From Phorcus lineatus (lineage: Eukaryota > Mollusca > Gastropoda > Trochida > Trochidae): a stretch of DNA of 64,000 bases. Within the stretch, counting starts at the first letter, position 1; each line of letters begins with the position of its first letter. The notes beneath the pieces were generated by a model that worked only from the letters and a program-made list of their open reading frames with translations, made no database searches and was not told where the DNA came from. Shown here in pieces: positions 20,097-35,000 of the stretch. The stretch covers positions 15,127,924 to 15,191,923 of the forward strand of contig OV121097.1 of assembly GCA_921293015.1 (NCBI GenBank). The letters are read 5' to 3'. The position numbers were made by a program, and so were the translations under genes.

Positions 20097-23000
20097 CTGA
20101 AACAATATGGGAACAATGTTACTTTAATAACAACAAATAAAACATGATATGTCAAAAACTTTTTGCTGGCCTATCAAATGACAAAACTTGTATAGTATGT
20201 AACTATATATCCCTGAATCTATTATTTAATATTCATCAAATTTTTCTCTAAACCATTCTCTCCCAACAGAGGTAGCTTCGTTATAAATTCCATACAACCT
20301 CTGTCCTACGAAGATTTCTCTGGCACGAAATGAAGAAAGCTGATTGGATGCAATCAAAGTTTGTTGTGCAATCAGCAACACTATTTCAAAATTTATCATT
20401 CAAATCGCCTAAGTTATTTCTGTTAGCTTTGCAAAAGCTAACCTTTATTCGAATATGCACCTTGCACTTTGAGTCGTCTTTTCAGCACACATACGCCTCA
20501 TTTTGCGACTGCATCATTGCATAGGCCTTTGTAACAACAGATATGTTATTCATGCATTCAGTGTTTTCATTAGCTGAAATAATTCCAGGTAGTTTAAGTT
20601 GCAATTTTGCACCGGTAAGGGGAACTGCCTGAAGCCAGAGACACCTTTGTATCAAGACAGAGATTGTAGAGGAATTTACGACGGAGATACATCTGTTGGG
20701 AGAGAATGTCTCTAAACGTGATCTTACTGATTGTAATAAGGTACAGGCTATCTCCTAAGTCAACGTAAGTATAAAAAATCATACATTTAAGATTGTCGGA
20801 GAGGCTTTTGCCGAGTCACCACTCTGAAGTATAATTTCTTGTGTGCTAAAAAGCTCTGATCAAAATACAACTTACTCATTCCTTTTTTTGAAAAATTTTG
20901 TTGAACCAATTTATTTTGTGTTTTAAACTTTTCTGTTATTCACAAGTTATATACCTTGAATGTTTCAAAATCAGATCTTTTGCAGAAAAAAGAGATTGAT
21001 TAATTTTTAAAAACTTTTCAAAACTTCTAGTAACAAGGACCAAATAGCTAAGATACCCCCAACTAAAACACTAAAACAACAAATTCCTCACATTGCCAAT
21101 GACAACCATTGTAGTTATGTACAAATCAATAAGTAAATATTGAGAAAACTGAAATATGAAAATAATTATTAAGCAAGGAATATGAAGATGATGATGAATG
21201 AGATCATCCTGGAAAAACATGTTTCAATTTGACAAAATATCCTAATACTACATGAAGTAAAAGAAGATGAAAATGAAGAATATGATAGTGATGAAGATGG
21301 CAATTTGTACAGCATAATCATATTAGTACACACACTTATTTCAATTTCCAAGTCACTCATGCATAGTTTCAATATTTTATTGCAACAATTTCCGTATCAG
21401 TCAAACATATCACACAAGAGATACAAAGTTATCTAATTATGACATATCATATGCATATACAGGCAAGATCTCTAACTACGATATCACAGAAACATACCTG
21501 ATGAGAGAAAGAGTGTACATGAGAGACATACATAAGATGTGAGCATCAGAACATGCTTCATGCGTCCCCAGCAAGGCAAAACCCACACCAGTCTCATCAT
21601 AGGCAGATCTGAGCCTTGCTGCTTTGTGCAAAAAATTTTTTTTGGCATTTTCACAAAACAAAGTCATGCCCTCCCTGTGACCTTGACATTTTGGCATTTC
21701 TAAGACCTTTTCAAGTCTTGGTATTACTTCATAGTTGAAAATACCAAATATCGGCATCATAGAACTTCAAGTTAATGTATTTACAAAGACTTTTTCACAG
21801 ACTTCATAATTCGCGACCCTTTCATTCGACCTTAAATGAGAACGTGTCAAAATGATTCTCCAGGGGAATAAGTAGGGAGTTCTGAAAAACATAGTTGGAA
21901 AACGTTACAGCCATAACAAACATGTGGCAGTGGTGTAAATCTGACTTAATCAGGTCTACTAACTAGCAACAACCTCAAAGACAAGAAGTTACGGTGCTAG
22001 GGCCAGTTTCACAAAACACTTACAATTGATCATAAGGCTACAATCAATTGTAACCAGTGTACCAGGCCACGATTGATTGTAACTCTACAACTGCTTTGTG
22101 GAACATGCCCCAGTTACCAAAATAAATACCACAGAAAAGTTAATAAATGCAGAAAGGCTTGAATTAGCAAGTGATCAGGACTGGTGCAAGCTATGCCTTG
22201 CTGTGGAAGTTGCTACCGTCCTTGCAGCTAAAGAGTGCGGAGGTGTTAGTTTTAATTCTGGTTGTGATGTGTGACAGATCTAGTGATATTAAAGATACCG
22301 GTACACCACACACACTCAGAACAAAGTCCATTTGAAGCATGTCGAATATAGGTGGATGTACATTGCTATCATATCAATATCAAGATATGATACTACAAAG
22401 TTTACAGTTTAAACAGGCTTTTTGATGATAATGCACATACAGCTTATCTTCATAAAAAATTTCCCTTTTGGTAATTTAGTTCCTTGAACTTGAGCCGTCA
22501 TTAAAATACTGAGAAAAGTTTTTCAAAATGAATGATGATTAAAACATAAAACAAATAACTTGATTAAAATAATAAAACTTTACAAAATATTTTGAAATAC
22601 TTTAAAAAATACTTAAGGTCTAGTTGGATTTGAGGTGATAACATAAACAATTTCTTGGTCCTTAAATCTTAACAATTAAAACCCAAGCTAGGACAGTAAA
22701 ATTCCATGAAATAAAGTTTCATATTTCTGTGGGTTACACTTGAGACATCAGTAGTTAGTACAGAGTGATACAGTAGTACTAGATTGTACAGCGTTATGTG
22801 ACGTATTACCTGCTTCGTCAACTGTTGAACTTCGCGTGAGAGCGAACTCATTGAACTTGAGCGTGATAGCTGGAAAAAAACTAGCCTTGATGTATTACAT
22901 CTACTTTTTATTTTTCAGGACTTTTTGAATGAAATCTAATGCATTGATGAGACTGACATATCAATTATAATATCTAGGTTTGCATCTTTTCCGAAAAACA

Positions 23001-26000
23001 TATTCAAGATATAAAATCTATTTTTACATCAATTTAATTTTGGCCAGGATACAGGTACAAGTGAAACCATTGAGACTGAAAAGAGTATCATTCTTTCTTT
23101 GTCAATTTCTTTTCAACTTTGATTCAGTCTTTCAGTGTGGTCCAAACAGGTAATTCTTGATAATAAATATAATGATAAACTGTTTCTCTTAATTTTGATA
23201 AGAAGGTTGATTAATAATAAAATTTGACATTATTACTACTAGTATGTGATATTACATTATGTAAAATGATTTAATTGGCACTGAGTGCAATAATATTTAA
23301 ATATTGATATTAAAAATTGTTACAATTTATGCTAAAATGTAAAAAGAATGTGAGATAACCAACAAAAATAAAAGTAAAACAAATAAAGATCTAAATATAA
23401 AGATCATGCAACAAAACAAACTCTTGCATCACACATGTAAAATGATTGTCTGTCAATTTGATTTACATGATTTTTCAACATTTATGATCGACATAAAATA
23501 AGTTATCTCCATTTCAGATAAATTACTAAATTATTCATAGAGTTTGAATAATGCAACTCCTTAATCAGAAATCTTTTAAACTTACTGAATTTAGAAAAAA
23601 AATTGATATCGGTAAATTATAAAACAAAATTGCTTTTATAAATTAGATTCAAAGACATTTTCATATTCTTAAAATAACATCTTGATATACAGACACAAAA
23701 ACACTCAGCTGAGATAATTTTAAATCTTTTGGCAATAATCAAGATTAACAACTTGACAAGAAAGGGAACAGTCAATGCTTGCCCACTAGATAAAGATTAT
23801 TCCCCCCTAGGAGGGAGCTCAAGTCATATCCTGAAACACAGCACATTACTACTGGGGGGGGGGGGGGGGGGGGGCAAATGCACAAACATTAATTGTTGCG
23901 TTAATTGTGTTGCTATGATAAAGATCAAATTTATGGAAAAACCTTCTCTCTTTTTGTCGCGGGTCATGCATAACAGACCATAACTACGTATTAACAAAAG
24001 CTTCATGTAGTAACTTTTTGTTTTTCTTAAATCTTTCCATATAATTGCCAAAATAAATACCAAGATTTTTGGGGCTGAGAAAGGGGGCGACTTCTTTCCA
24101 GTAATATACGGTACATACAAACTAACCTTAATTTGAGCACCTTCCTTGCTAGAAATAGAGCAATTAAGGTAACTGAATCATGGCATTGGCCAAAGTGACA
24201 TCGAGCAAAGCTTTCCTTGCAGAAATTTTTTCATTGGCTGATAGTTTGAGTCACATTTTTTTGTCGCTAAGGGAATTTGCCGGAACCTCAGAAAATGCTT
24301 GTATTCAAACAGAGGTTAGTGTAAGAGGACATGACTTGGCCACCTCTGCAGGGAGAAAACAGATAAAGATAGACAAACCTGGACAATTCTAAAGCCTTGA
24401 CTACTAATAAACATTCAATCAACTTCAAACTAATATCATAATCTCATTATAAGATGAATGTGAGATGATAATGATATAAGGTCTGTTTTTCTAACAAACT
24501 CAAAATAAGGGATGAAATGAATGTGAAAAGATGATAAAAGTGTAACTCTGTCGCTAAGCCAAACACCAGTTGTCTTCTAACCTGGCTCTATTTCACAAAG
24601 CTTGCTTAATGATAAAGAACCCTTAAGATAAAGTTATAACTTGAGTAATGGTAACCTTAGTCTGAGATAGCTCTGTGTAAGTTGGTCCAGGTTGTGTAGA
24701 TTGCTAAAGCCCTCTATGCACTTGTTCTTACTTTCTTTTATGCATCCTAAATATGAGCAGGAGGCTAAATGATCGCCACCACAGTTGAAAAAGATAATGC
24801 AAAAAACATGTGTTGCTTTGTCGTTCTTTGCAATGTATAAAGATATACATTATCTAAACAAATAAATAACAACAAAGTCAGTTAATTTGCCTCAAACAAG
24901 GCTTTTTTGAGCAACATTTGATGTCCTGAATATTTTAGGATGCAAAAAGGTACCAGAACAACAATTGCTCTCCTCTGAAAAGGGGTAAAAAGAACCCCTT
25001 GTGGTTTGAGAATAATGAATGAACAAAAAATAAAAGATAATTTTTGTAGCTAAACTATCACCATTTTCCACCTAAACTGGTTCAGGTATACTGCAGTTTG
25101 AATTTGAGGGACATTCTGTTTACTAGGGGGTATGATAAAACACCCTTCCAATCTTTTATAAGGTATCCACCAAGGTTGTACTAGAGGAGGTTAGTTGCTG
25201 TGTTTCATAATCAAACAGTAACATATTTACAAACACACTAATTTAACATAAAAAACAAATTAAAATGGTATTTGAAATAAGTAAATTGTAAGATGATTTT
25301 GTAAACACTTGTATATGCATTTGTATTTACTTGTCAAAAGAAAAAATTAACTTCAAGGCTACTATCAAACAAAAATCAAATTTGCCACATCAATCAATCG
25401 GATATAATGTTCAAGATTCTTTTTGAGATGTGAATTTAACTGACACAACATCTAACCTCCAAAACTGAAGTTCCCAAGGGAGATAACTCTAAGGTTCAGG
25501 ATTTTAAAGGGAGATTAATGATTTTACTTGTTCTTCAATTATGATGCCTCCTGGAGTGTACGGCTGATAGTGATAGGACTGATACTGCTGTTGACAACAT
25601 AGAGCTAAACTATACAAGAATTACTTAATCTTTTAATTTTCTCAAAATCAAAGTTTCTTGACTTACATCTACCAAAATTACTTCTGTTCTAATACGATAG
25701 TTGTTTCAGCCTTATCTAATAAGATTATCTAATCTGTTCAGATTTCTAACAACATCTGAAATACATTTAACTCAAGAGACAATTTTAAAATTATATTTTT
25801 CTAATGCAATAATGTCTCACTACAAGCTAACAACTTCTAGAAGTCTAGACAAAATCAGAGATGGTAGTTTTACCTATGGTTTAACAGTAACTTCAGAGTT
25901 AAAAAGCAAATGAACCAATAAACATAGTTACTCACATCTCCTGTTGGAGGTTCTAACTGGTTACTTGTTTGTCCACCAGATGGCACTGTTGGTTGACTAG

Positions 26001-29000
26001 AGGGTTCTGCGACTGAAATTCCGAGAAGAAACGCCATTTAAAGCTGAGTTTGATTTAATAACACAAGCACTGAGTTGATGCGTGCATTCTGATGTTACAT
26101 GTCTAACGCTGTGAGCACAATTTAAGTATTGACCTAATTATTAATCATTGGCTTAGCAACCAGGGTGGTTGTGTGCAGTTAGGCATAGTTAAGAGCTGGA
26201 AATAATTTTTAGGCACCAAAATCAATATCAAGTGACATAATCACGCTATAAACCCCAGCCAACCACGCCTGACAAATGTGAAATCTTGCCGATACAGGTA
26301 TCTTGGGGGGCAGGAGGACAAAGCAACATCACATACGACAACCCCCACCACCGTGATACAAAGTGTAATATTGGTTTCTACCGAACACAATTTGATATCA
26401 TCAACACTGTTAATTTTTATTCGGTTTTCATGCTTTTTTTTTCAGTTTTGCATTCTTTGGATCTAATTTTTTAACAAAAATGTGTTTTGTTGTGGTGACA
26501 ATTTGCTTTTTTGCTTATGTACAGAACAAACAAATGTACCTCATTACATACAAAACCAAAGCTCAAGTGTAACAGGTCACCCCAAAAAGAAGCCTACTAT
26601 TGCTTACTATTTTTGCCTACTATTGCTATTGCTAGGTAAACGTGGAACCACCGGGCCATTAGGACTTATTTAAAGGACTTATTTAAAGGTAGAGAAACCT
26701 ACCATTTCCAGATGGGTTGAAGATCCCTACTGAGGGGGCAGCTGTTGTTGTTGATGTTGGAGGAAGTACGTTGAAGAGGTTGCTGGGAACTGAAGCCGCT
26801 GGTGTTGTCTTCGTACTCAGCACATCTACGTACTGGTTCCGAGCACCTGAGGAACAAAACATGTTGCTTTTAACCCTTTGCTTGCAAAACATTATTTGTC
26901 AAGAAAGCCTGGCTAAGACCTGATGTTAATCCTTTAGAAGCTCAGACAAAAATGTTTCCAGAAAGTATTTTTATCAATTTTCAACAATTGGCAACAATGT
27001 CAGATTAAATACTTCATAAAAAAGTTCTATTGAAATTGTTTGCTGTTCAAAAAGGTTTGGTACTGTTTATGCAGCAGTGAAATCATTAATTAATTAATGA
27101 TTTGTTACATAACATTGATCGTACAGTTTGACGTTAAGTATGTGTCAAGACACTATCTAATATTTATCAGAACTTATAATAATTTGACAATAGAAACAGA
27201 TTGATCAACAGAAAATAACAAGATAATAAATCAATGTAAATAATTTTTCTCAAACCAAATATTTTGTAATGATATATGCCAAAATGTTTGATGGCAATTC
27301 CTTTCAAAATCAAAATTACCTACTCAATGACTAATTCAAAATGATGATGTTTCTCATATTTTCTATACAGCCATTAAGCCCAGGAAATCACAGCAAAGAA
27401 TACCACGTAGTGAGTTTACAATCCATGTTTGAGATAATGTTTTGGGGAAAGGAAATGGTATAGGAAAGAAAATAGAGTCTTGTTTTCCTTCATAATACAT
27501 CTGCCACCAACGGGATAAAAACATCACCCTAAATCACATACCTAGGTCACCTGTATATGAAGAGAATTAAAAGTATTTAGACACGGAGTTTAAAATACAT
27601 CTTTTATGAAAATTCAACATGATAGATGTTGGAATGAATTATCTGTATAGATCTATTAAGGTAAACAATGGGTCTGCAGTTTAACAAATTTCCAATCAGT
27701 CGAGGCCATTGTTTTGGATGTATAAACTTTATTATATTGGATATAATAGATCAATAAAGTCTGACAAATTGATCAATGTACCAATGAGAAGCATCAATGA
27801 AGTAGATCTAATAGATCAATCACTTTGACCAATTGGATCTTCTAGCTTCACCTATTTATCAACCAGGTGGATAAGTTGAGTTGTCCAAATCAATCAGGTT
27901 TACCAAAATAATCGTTTGACTTGTCTTAACTGGTATGTCAGGTTGACATAATGGTCAAATCAGATTGACATTTTGACCCTACTTGGTAAAAAGGTGGTTG
28001 ATCTGCATAAGATATATTCAATACACTTCATTTGTATTTCTAAACTCATTTCCAGTACAAAAGTGATTTATATCATGTGAATTAAATCAATACAAAAGTC
28101 ACTTAAAAGTTTTAATTAATAAAAATGTATGACTCACCTCGTCCCTTCTGGAGAGAGAACCTGTTACCTGCAGGCGGACCTCCCATAGACGGGGCACCTG
28201 GAGCCATACCTGGTGGCCCACCTGTGGAAACACACACCTTGATTACAGGTAACATGCACAGATATGAGCATTTATAAATATTGTCAACTTATCTTTCCTT
28301 GAGAAAGTATGCAAGAACATTCTTAATTCTTAGTGTTTGGTAAAAAATATATAGTAGTTTGAAATTTTTTTTTAACTTTGTGACAAAATTGAAAATCCAA
28401 TCCTTAGACAAGGGGCATAATCAATCACTGATATGAGCTAAAATAAAGTCTTCAAGCATGTTATTGAAGCCACATAAGAAGTCAAGATGAAAGTTCATGA
28501 ATTTGTTAAAACTGAACAGATGTTACAAAAGTGGTGGGGCTTAATGACTACATACCACCTCCGAGATCTGCATCTTTGGGCGGTGGCATGGCTGGTTTTC
28601 CATCATCCTCGTCATCACCGTCTGTGTTCTTCCACCGCTTCCCCACCGGGTCCCACACAATCTGCAACACGGAGCTTATTGGTTAGACTTGAATCATCGG
28701 ATCATAAGATTTCAAGATTTCATTTCATTTGACCATTAAACAAGAGATTTATATGCTACATTCCAAGAAGCAATACACCTGAGAAATCATGTCACCAACA
28801 TGTTGAACTTACGTTACTATTCAATCTTTCCAAGAATACTACCATTAATCTAAGATTTCATGAAGTTCAAATGCAATTCTAATCTTGCTTGTTTTTGTCT
28901 TAAATCCACCGACAGCTTACCGACTGTTTGTCATCTTTTGGTAAATGCATTTCTTTCTTCTTGTTACTGGAGAACCAGCCACCAAACCATCCACTCTTCT

Positions 29001-32000
29001 TTTGCTGGAAAGAAAACAAATTTTTCTCTTACAACAAGTTATGCTCCTTAATTTTACCCAAAATTTTTAATTTTATTTTCAATGATCCTGGCCTGATTTT
29101 CATGAGTGACTACCGAGTGAAGCAACATTTGGCTGAACTTTGGTTCCAGGAGTATTTCCCTCTAAGGTAATCTTAAATCACAAGGTAGCCTTAATGCAAT
29201 GTTAAAGAATGGCACTATAGTTAACATTAGTGTCAAGCTGCTTTGTTCAACGACCTCCTGAGAGACAGAAAGTCCTCTGAGGCTAAGCAATGCAGTGAAA
29301 CCTCTGAGAGTTTGTAGAAACAGGTGAAACAAGGTTGGAATTTCACTGAATTCAGTATTGCATTGCACCTACACCTTTCTGCAATTTTCTACAATACACA
29401 CTGTTTTCAGCCAGAATTCAAACCCGTCATTCTTCATAAGCATGTAAGAATTGCCTTAAAATATTTTAGCTAAAATCTTAGAATTTAAAAACATTTTAAG
29501 TAAAGGGTAAGCAAAAAGTACCATACAAGTTTATAAAAGTAATATACATGGAGTAATGAAGTTACTTAAGAGAAAAATACTTTCCACTGAACATTTACAT
29601 TAATCAAAAATATCCTTCATAAAAATATTTTTCCCTAAAACCTTTCCAAGAGATACATTTCTCAAGTATTTCTTAGGTGCAAAAAGGTTGCAAGAGAGTG
29701 ATCCTTCACTGTAATTGTTATGGACTTATTCTTGTCAAGGAATTACAGTGATTGACTCGCTGAGCTTTGAGGAATGTTACTCTTAAATGCTGTGCTAAAT
29801 TTTTACTGACAAACTAAATCAAGGGAACCACAATGTTTACAGGGCTTAAACTAGCAGTAAACAATATTCATTCAACGATCAGCTGTCTTTTAAGTTTCTG
29901 TGATATGCAGTTAAAGAGTTAAGAGACCTTACCTGTTGTTTCTTAGGTGAATTATCCTTTCTGCCAACGCTGGAATCTGTTTGAGATTTCTTCATAGAGG
30001 GTGCCATTTTTACACTTCCTGTTGAGCTCTCAGACAATGTGCGCTGCCGGTTAACGCTCCCTGTAGAACTACTGCCTGATGTCGTCCGGTACCGAGAAGC
30101 AGGCGGTACTATTTTACCCTGGGTGACAGAGGAAATAGAACTTTTTGTCATTTAAATTATTGTCTTAGGGGAATAATATGAATTTAAGTAAGTTGTTAAA
30201 AGCAACAGAGGGGAAGTAATTGACTTTCAGCTTTACAAGAGGATATTGAAAACAGATTCAATTTAGAAATATTTTCCTATCAAATAAAAAGCACATAGAG
30301 CAATGTGTACGCAACAAGTATATTTTGATTTTGAATCTTATATTACACCTTTAAATCATTCAACTTCAGCAGCTAGTAGCAGGTCATGCAAAACCAGGAA
30401 TTACAAATCAATCAAAAGAAATTACCACAGGATTTGCTATTCCTGGTAAATCAAGCATCATTTTTCAAGCAATAGAACATTATTCTTGAATGATAACCAC
30501 TTAACTGTATATTACTAGTAATTATAACCATTTTGCCTTATCTTCAATTTACAAATCCACCATTCTCTTTCCAATTCTATGAATGAATCTTGATTTTGGG
30601 CCCTTGATCTGTCTTTCACATGCATATTGTTTATTTTTTAACCTTAAAAATCAATATTTACCTGTGGAGAGCATTCAGAGTTATTACTATGCCTATTACA
30701 GAAAATATCCCTACCTGTGCAGTTGCCGCCTCAAAGTAATCAAAGGTAGCGGCTCCCCCTGCCCCTCCGAATCCGTCCTGCCTCGTATCCTGACTGCCTT
30801 CCGTGTCGACGCTGTGTGCGGACACAATGCTGCTACGCTGAGATGCCAGACGGTCAGACCCCATGTAGTCCTGCGTGTAACCCCCACCATACTGCTGATT
30901 GTACCCTTGCTGCCCGTACATCTGGGTAGCAGGCTGGGACTCTGTGAAAGAAAAGTTTTTGCTTTCAATATAGAACAATATTCTTGAAAATTACTATACA
31001 ATAGTAGTCAACAAAATAGCTTATGTACTGTTTCTTAGTACAAAATATTGACAGATGAAAAAACTCTCTTCCCATGCTTTAAAATGTTAAGTTTTTCTTA
31101 AAACAAATCAACTCAAAGTCACGAAAATTTTAACAGTATTCAGGCATTAGATAGTTTCTTTAAGTGCTGAGATAGTCGTTAGTCAATGTTAATGTGTGGT
31201 ACTTAAGACTATCTTAGCACTAAGAGAGCTCCAAAGTTCTAGGCCCTGCTTCTTGGCAATTTGTGAGTGGTTGACTAAGCCTGAAGACAAGACAACATGG
31301 GGCACTCACCTGTCTGCTGGCCAGCATCAGGGACGTCTCCAGTCGGTTGATGTTCCGTTTGGCCTGTCTGCTGGTACCCGTAGTTGTAGTCTGTGAACCA
31401 AAATGCAATAGTGTGAGTCAGGACAAGTTTCAAGGGGACTTAAATAGGGCAGGGTTTGCCTGCTTCTCATCCTTATTGATAATAGCTTGCTAATCATGAG
31501 GCACTGGTTCCACACTTCTGAACATTTGTAGACAATGCTTTGCAACAGTGATATCAGTGTACGTGTGAGTAAATTTTTTCTATTTATTTGGATCATTAAA
31601 AACTCATTGATCATAAGACTTAGGGATTACGGTCACAAAACTCTTCTTTATGTCCGAAAATTTGAGGGAAATCTTAGAAGCCCTACCAAACATATGAAAC
31701 TAATTTCAACATCTACATCTAACTACGTAATATATAATAGCTGCTGAGTTCAATTCAATTTATCATGTTAATTGATTCTAATCACATTCAAAAGCTGACA
31801 ACTTCTATGGCTAAAATCAATTTTAGCCAAACTAAAAAATGCAATAAGGATTCATGCTTTTAAATCCCGAAATCTTCATGGAATTGATCAATACATTCTC
31901 ATTAAACTCACTATTCCACTGGTTCTGTTGTTCTGTCGTCTGCTGGTTGTCAACTTGTTCTGACTGGTCTGCACCAGTTTGAACCTGACCAGATTGAGCT

Positions 32001-35000
32001 TGTGTCTGTCCATATTGCCCGTACTGTCCTGTTTGGTAATTCTGGTCTTGTCCGTACTGATAATTGGAATCCTGACCATATTGCGGGTATGTCTGGTCCT
32101 GACCGTACTGTGAGTACGTCTGGTCTTGGCCGTACTGATAGTCACCTTGACCTTGACCTGTGTAACCCACCTCTCCACTATCGCTGCTGGCAGACGTTCC
32201 AAACATGGCGGGAGTTGCATTACCAGACACCGGTTGTATTGAACCATCCTGGAATCAAATATGATTAAGAAATCTTTTCAAATGATTTTACAGTTATTCA
32301 TGTAGAATCAATACTAACACCCAAATTTTCCTGTCAACTACAATGCTTAAAATTGGATAAAACAAGAGAGTATCTTGGAATGATATGGTAACATCAAAAA
32401 TATGTCCAAGAAACTTCTCGATCATAATCAACAAATTCTAATTGCCTGATTGAGTGGCCGACATTTCGCAACTCTTAAGTCTTTCACTAATCATAGAAAA
32501 ACCCAAAGAAGAAAATGAGAAAAGGGCACCGATTCAATTCCAAAGACATCGTGCAAAAAGTGTTTGTCACCAAATCTAAATGTTCAAAAACTTAAATAAC
32601 ACATCCCTTAGTTCTTTGAAGTTGGATATGTGGGCTTTACAAATGAACTATCAATATTTTATATATAATCTCTAATGACAAAAAAAATCAATTCTGGTTG
32701 GCTGTTTTGATTTCCAACTCACATCATATCCCTGTGAGACTCTCTGTAACTGCTGAAGCCACACAGGATCTTCAGCCTCCTCTGCCGCATGAAGTCTCTG
32801 AGGGTCGTGGTACTTCAGCCGGTTTGATAGCTGAAACAGATCATGTATTAAATGTCTTATTAGTTCATGACGGCAAGAGGTGTTTGATTCAAGCAAGTTC
32901 TTGTTATTAGGACATCGCTTGCCAATTCATTATCCCCTTTTTGACATCTGTAAACCTGGCAGAGTCATACCCAAAGACATTAGAAGATGGGATTCGTTGC
33001 TTTCTTGTTTTATGATAAGCGCTATGAGGTGAGATGAGGTGATATGGGTTTTAACGCCGCTTTAACAAGTATTTCACTTATATCGCGGGCGCTAGTATTA
33101 TTGCAGGGAGAAACACCACAACACAATTGAGGCTATGAATTTCGGTGAAACCTACGAGCATCGGTTTGAAAGCACCATAAGGAGACACTGCTTTATCAGT
33201 CACTGGTGATTGGTGACAAGTGACTAGGCCACAAACAGAATTGATGAGAACATAAAGAATAATCAGTTTGAAGATTACCTCGTAAAGAACTTTGACGAAG
33301 GCAGGCTGGAACCAGGCAGGAGATTGTTGAACGTTGTTAGCGATCACTTCACAGTAGTGGAGAGCCTACACAATAAATGTTTTGAGGTCATTTCATTGAA
33401 CAGTTTTGTTAGTTCATCAGACTTAGAAAATCTGTTAAAATATGAGTACAATTTTCTAATTCAAAGTTTTTAATTACCTCCTGAAGAAATCCATACTCTG
33501 CAAGTCTTGTGGCATACAGGAACTTGTAGACCTGAAAAAAAAAAATATATATATAAGGCTTTCCATCTTGAAAGTGAGACAATTTTCAGTCCTACGCCAA
33601 TTTAAAGTGTATTTATCAAATTAAGGCGGTTGGTACAACTAAAGAGATACAGCCTGCGAAGCTACTGTGCAAATCCTCTAAGACCGGCTTTCGGTGCCAC
33701 TGCGTCTTCTGTAGCATTGCACCTAAAGATTTTGCCACTTTCGACCAGAGAATCTGGCTGGACTGAACCTAAGACCATACATATCCAAAGTCAATCACAG
33801 TAACCATTATACTAACATATCCAAAAGTCAACAGAGAATACAATTTAGTGTAGACTATAAGATGAATCTTGACCATTCATGACACTGATATTCCAATATT
33901 GATGATGATAAAGTGTTCAGATTATTTATTCTATACTTTTTGTCAGTTACAAAACATACTGCTTGTTATAACACACCTGGAAGTGAGGCAGCACCAAGCC
34001 ACTGTTTCCGAGAGACTGGGCGTATTCATAGATCTCCGTACACTGGATAGCTTCATTTGTAGCAAAGTCTTCCCATGCAGAACTGTGGGGAGGAATAAAG
34101 GGTCATCATTATCATTTACAGTTATATTATACATGCAACATGCAAGAAGTCATGCATACCAATTGAATTTCTGGAAGAGTCAATCACAGTATTCATAATT
34201 AGGTATAAACCTGAGGTCCCACAACCACTGCAAGAAAATTAGTCAAATGGTGTCATTTGTGCTCGCAAATGAACCAAGAATATATCATTTCTAAACTAAT
34301 TGATCAACATAATTAAATGTAAACAGTTTAGGGGATTTCAACAAGAACATAATCTGTAGAATATTTTACTTCACATATTTTTTGGAATCTCCAAAACCCT
34401 GAAAAAAAAAGTCTTACTTATGACTTGAGCCAATGAGCACAATCTTGGATGTTTTCTTAGTGTAGGTGCCAAAACTGGATTGCGCCATGATGTAACAGAA
34501 GTGGCTTGCATGGAGGCATCCCTTGGAGGCTGAAAATACATCATAGATAGGATACCAATTTATAGGATCAATTGTGTCAATTTGACTGACACCTGTCAAA
34601 GACAGTCCTCTGTGGCACATGCTGTTGCCAAGGATCTCGGGGAGACTCAAACCTAGAATCCTTTAACCTCCAGAAAAATAAAGAAAATCTGTTTTATTTA
34701 GCATAATTCTTCCCCTTATTTTTAGATCAAACTCTCTGATCTAATGTTATTAAGTCAAAATCAAGCTAATTCAAGATCCTTCATCCATAATTTCCGATAA
34801 TACTCACTGATTTAAGGTTATTTTGGTTTTACAATTCATTACTGTGACCAACTTGTTTGCAAGATGCGTAGCTCCCTAATGACAAATGAATTGACAGATA
34901 GTAAGGCACACAGACAACAGTGACCAAATAATGACCTAATAATGTAGGATGTCTACATACCCATGGTGTCACCAAGAGCGGCGATACTCTTCCGGTCGAG

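Larger units (their letters stand above)
20097..22809. other. SEC16 last intron
   Basis: 2.7 kb of AT-rich intron. It contains two copies of the ~50-bp foldback (21571-21619, 22149-22201) and a 112-bp palindromic element (22000-22111). Nothing else is recognised; the open frame at 21476-21760 has no acceptor or known similarity. Confidence 0.6.

Noticed and set aside
21476-21760. Minus-strand open frame of 94 codons as an alternative SEC16 exon
   Set aside because: A donor-like GTATGT is present at its 3' end, but there is no acceptor upstream and no similarity to SEC16.
24126-24147. 22-nt extra SEC16 exon
   Set aside because: Has acceptor- and donor-like flanks, but 22 bases would shift the frame between two exons that otherwise join perfectly.
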